Source: Devosia sp.
GTDB lineage: Bacteria; Pseudomonadota; Alphaproteobacteria; Rhizobiales; Devosiaceae
Direction of reading: 5' to 3'
Length of the DNA: 8,590 nucleotides
NCBI GenBank assembly: GCA_011322005.1
Contig: DROE01000289.1
Span: 1-8,590, forward strand
A program made the position numbers and the translations under genes. Below, one piece after another: positions 6,392 to 8,590 of this stretch. The notes beneath the pieces were generated by a model, which saw only the letters and a program-made list of their open reading frames with translations, did no database searches and was not told the DNA's origin. The stretch's first letter is position 1; every line of letters starts with the position of its first letter.

Positions 6392-7303
6392 ATGACCTTG
6401 GAACTGTACGAACATTTCGAATCGGAGTTTTCCTCCCTGGTCAAAGCCAGTGCCGCGCTTGAAACCGTGTACGATCAATGCCGCTGGGCCGAGGGGCCGG
6501 TATGGTTCGGAGACGCGCAAATGCTGCTATGGAGCGACATCCCCAATGACCGGATTTTGCGCTACATTCCGGGGGTCGGGGTGTCTATCTTTCGGGGGCC
6601 TGCGGGCAATACAAACGGGCATACCCGCGACCGGGAGGGGCGGCTGGTCAGTTGTTCCCACCTGCACCGCCGCGTCGAGCGCACGGAATTTGACGGTTCC
6701 ATCACCGTTCTGGCCGACAGTTATCAGGGCAAAAGGCTCAATTCCCCCAACGACCTGGTGGTGAAATCGGATGGAAGCATCTGGTTCACCGACCCCGCCT
6801 ATGGCATCGAAAGCGATTATGAGGGCAACAAGGCAGAACAGGAGCTACCGGGCTGTTTTGTGTTTTGCCTTGAGCCCGAAACGGGCGAGTTGCGCCTGGT
6901 GTGTGATGATTTTGACCGGCCCAACGGGCTGACGTTTTCTCCGGACGAAAGCCTGCTCTACATTGCGGACAGCGGCTTCAGCCACGGCAAGGACCGTCCC
7001 CACCATATTCGCAAGTTTGAAGTTGGCGAAAACAATTCACTTTCGGGAGGCGATGTTTTTGCTGAAATCAACCCCGGTCTGCCAGACGGTCTGCGCTGCG
7101 ATGTCGATGGCAATATCTGGACCAGCGCCGAGGATGGTGTGCATGTGCTCAACTCCTCCGCGGTCACGCTTGGCAAAATCCGTACGCCAAAAGCCGTTGC
7201 CAACCTTTGTTTTGGCGGGCCGAAAAAAAACTGGCTGTTTATCACCGCCACCGACGCCCTGCATGTGCTCTATACAGCAGCAAACGGTGCGCAACGCCCC
7301 TGA
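6392..7303 (+). CDS. SMP-30/gluconolactonase/LRE family lactonase
   Basis: This is a six-bladed beta-propeller, metal-dependent hydrolase (303 aa) of the family that opens sugar lactones such as gluconolactone to the acid; it is probably cytoplasmic, as no signal peptide is seen. The predicted metal and active-site residues are Glu34 in RWAEGPVW, Asn120 in NSPNDLVV, Asn178 in DRPNGLTFSPD and Asp232 in GLPDGLRCD. These correspond to the metal-coordinating and substrate-contacting positions known from SMP-30. The frame is open further upstream, back to 6197, but that part is antisense to the SDR gene. The ATG at 6392 fits the family length. An in-frame TTG at 6386 has a better-placed AAGGAA (6373-6378) and is an alternative start. 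It lies 37 bp upstream of the FadH-type gene on the same strand and is probably co-transcribed with it. The natural lactone is unknown. Confidence 0.9.
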   Translation: MTLELYEHFESEFSSLVKASAALETVYDQCRWAEGPVWFGDAQMLLWSDIPNDRILRYIPGVGVSIFRGPAGNTNGHTRDREGRLVSCSHLHRRVERTEFDGSITVLADSYQGKRLNSPNDLVVKSDGSIWFTDPAYGIESDYEGNKAEQELPGCFVFCLEPETGELRLVCDDFDRPNGLTFSPDESLLYIADSGFSHGKDRPHHIRKFEVGENNSLSGGDVFAEINPGLPDGLRCDVDGNIWTSAEDGVHVLNSSAVTLGKIRTPKAVANLCFGGPKKNWLFITATDALHVLYTAANGAQRP

Positions 7304-7340
7304 AACCCGCCCCCGTGAGCCGGAGCAACCGGAGAACCTA

Positions 7341-8590
7341 ATGCCTTATCCTGAAATGTTCAGACCGCTTGATCTGGGTTTCACGCGACTCTCCAACCGG
7401 GTGGTCATGGGTTCCATGCACACCGGGCTGGAGGAAGTCGACAGGACGGGAGAAAGAATTGCCGCCTTTTACGGCGCGCGCGCTGCCGGGGGTGTTGGGC
7501 TCATCGTAACCGGGGGCATTGCGCCCAACAGGGAAGGGGGAACCGGCATCCCCTCACCGGAGGGGAGTTTTGGGCGCTTTGATGAGACTTCGCTTCCCCT
7601 GCACCGCAAGCTCACGGAAACGGTGCATCGCCGTGGCAGCAAAATTCTGCTGCAAATCCTGCATACGGGACGCTATTCCTTTGCGCCCGATCTGGTGGCG
7701 CCCTCCCCGATAAAAGCGCCGATCAGTCCCCATACCCCGCGCAAAATGAGCGCCGAAGATATTGAGCGCACCATCAAGGATTTTGCGAACTGCGCTGAAC
7801 GGGCCCGGCGCGCTGGGTATGATGGTGTCGAAATCATGGGCTCGGAAGGTTATCTCATCAACCAGTTCATTGCTCCGCGCACCAATCAGCGCACTGACGA
7901 CTGGGGAGGTACTTTTCAGAACCGTGTCCGCTTTCCCCTAGAGATCTTGAAACAGGTCCGGGCCCGGGTCGGCGAAGATTTCATTCTCATGTATCGTATC
8001 TCGATGATTGATCTGGTGGAGGGGGGCAGTTCCTGGCCCGAAGTGGTAGAACTGGCAAAACTGGCGGAGGAAGCGGGCGTAAACATTCTGAATTCCGGCA
8101 TCGGCTGGCACGAAGCGCGGGTTCCAACCATTGCCCAGGCCGTGCCGCGCAAGGCCTGGACCTGGGTGACAAGGGAGCTGAAACGCCATGTTTCAATCCC
8201 CGTTGTTGCCTGCAACCGTTTCAACATGCCCGACCAGATTGAGGCCACTCTTGCCTCCGGGGAGGCAGACCTTGTTTCCGTGGCCCGCCCCTTCCTTGCC
8301 GACCCCGAATTTGTGAACAAGGCGCGGGCGGCAACGCCAGAACAGATCAACACCTGTATTGCCTGCAATCAGGCCTGTCTTGACCATATCTACGCGATGA
8401 AAACCTGCTCCTGTCTGGTCAATCCGCGCGCCTGTCACGAAACAATCTTTGTCACCACCAAGGCTGAAATCGTGAAGTCCATTGCCGTGGTTGGTTCGGG
8501 CCCGGCAGGATTGAGTTGTGCCACAGAGGCGGCGGTTCGGGGGCACCGGGTTACTCTGTTCGAGGCCGGGGAACGGCTGGGCGGACAATT
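7341..8590 (+). CDS. fadH: NADPH-dependent 2,4-dienoyl-CoA reductase, FadH-type (3'-truncated by window)
   Basis: This is an Old Yellow Enzyme-type FMN barrel joined to an Fe-S segment and an FAD/NAD(P)H domain. In Escherichia coli, FadH reduces 2,4-dienoyl-CoA during beta-oxidation of unsaturated fatty acids. About 416 codons are visible, without any stop or frameshift; the full protein should be near 670 aa. The start MPYPEMFRPLDLGF and the segment MGSMHTGLEE are FadH-like. The proton-donor pair appears as Tyr171 (MGSEGYLIN) and His257 (GIGWHEARVPTI), a constant offset of five from E. coli Tyr166 and His252. The 4Fe-4S ligands are Cys339, Cys342, Cys346 and Cys358. GSGPAG at 385-390 opens the FAD domain. 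GGAG at 7331-7334 sits 6 nt before the ATG. Related demethylases share this architecture, but the motif match favours FadH. Confidence 0.92.
   Translation, partial: MPYPEMFRPLDLGFTRLSNRVVMGSMHTGLEEVDRTGERIAAFYGARAAGGVGLIVTGGIAPNREGGTGIPSPEGSFGRFDETSLPLHRKLTETVHRRGSKILLQILHTGRYSFAPDLVAPSPIKAPISPHTPRKMSAEDIERTIKDFANCAERARRAGYDGVEIMGSEGYLINQFIAPRTNQRTDDWGGTFQNRVRFPLEILKQVRARVGEDFILMYRISMIDLVEGGSSWPEVVELAKLAEEAGVNILNSGIGWHEARVPTIAQAVPRKAWTWVTRELKRHVSIPVVACNRFNMPDQIEATLASGEADLVSVARPFLADPEFVNKARAATPEQINTCIACNQACLDHIYAMKTCSCLVNPRACHETIFVTTKAEIVKSIAVVGSGPAGLSCATEAAVRGHRVTLFEAGERLGGQ

Noticed and set aside
7916..8588. Minus-strand ORFs of 69-150 codons opposite the FadH-type gene
   Set aside because: The plus-strand frame is open for more than 400 codons with conserved catalytic and Fe-S residues, so these are shadows.
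1..8590. CRISPR arrays, tRNA/rRNA genes, insertion sequences or phage genes
   Set aside because: No regularly spaced repeats, no cloverleaf or rRNA-like sequence, no transposase or integrase motifs and no flanking terminal inverted repeats were seen.

Overview
This 8.6 kb window reads as an ordinary stretch of a chromosome, probably from an alphaproteobacterium. The evidence is the moderately high GC, a Tat-exported TakP/FcbT1-type TRAP binding protein, and a short basic protein of a type I associate with that class. Nothing in the window marks a mobile element: I see no IS, integrase, CRISPR array, tRNA or rRNA.

Layout. Positions 1-299 (minus) hold a small basic 70-residue protein. Its stop codon overlaps the start of a second minus-strand reading frame that runs off the left edge and resembles the N-terminus of an ImmA/IrrE-family protein. 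About 340 bp of regulatory DNA follows. Next comes a plus-strand TRAP substrate-binding protein (642-1748) with a strong intrinsic terminator. Facing it is a minus-strand cluster, read from right to left: a short-chain dehydrogenase (6302-5553), an FMN-dependent alpha-hydroxy-acid dehydrogenase (5534-4380), the TRAP small permease (4280-3684) and the TRAP large permease (3687-1837). An 89-bp divergent spacer separates this cluster from a plus-strand pair: an SMP-30-type lactonase (6392-7303) and a FadH-type 2,4-dienoyl-CoA reductase (7341 to the right edge, incomplete).

How the genes may work together. The TRAP proteins make a complete three-part sodium-dependent importer. Close relatives of the binding protein carry small 2-oxo or 2-hydroxy monocarboxylates. 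The flavoprotein in the permease cluster would oxidise a 2-hydroxy acid to a 2-oxo acid, so the simplest reading is an uptake-and-oxidation locus for lactate-like or sugar-derived hydroxy acids. The dehydrogenase and lactonase hint that the acids may come from a sugar lactone route. This assignment is an inference from context. I did not find a clearly undescribed system. The more unusual points are the convergent split of the TRAP genes, the long low-complexity tail on the large permease, the coupled gene pair at the left edge, and a fatty-acid type reductase next to a lactonase.
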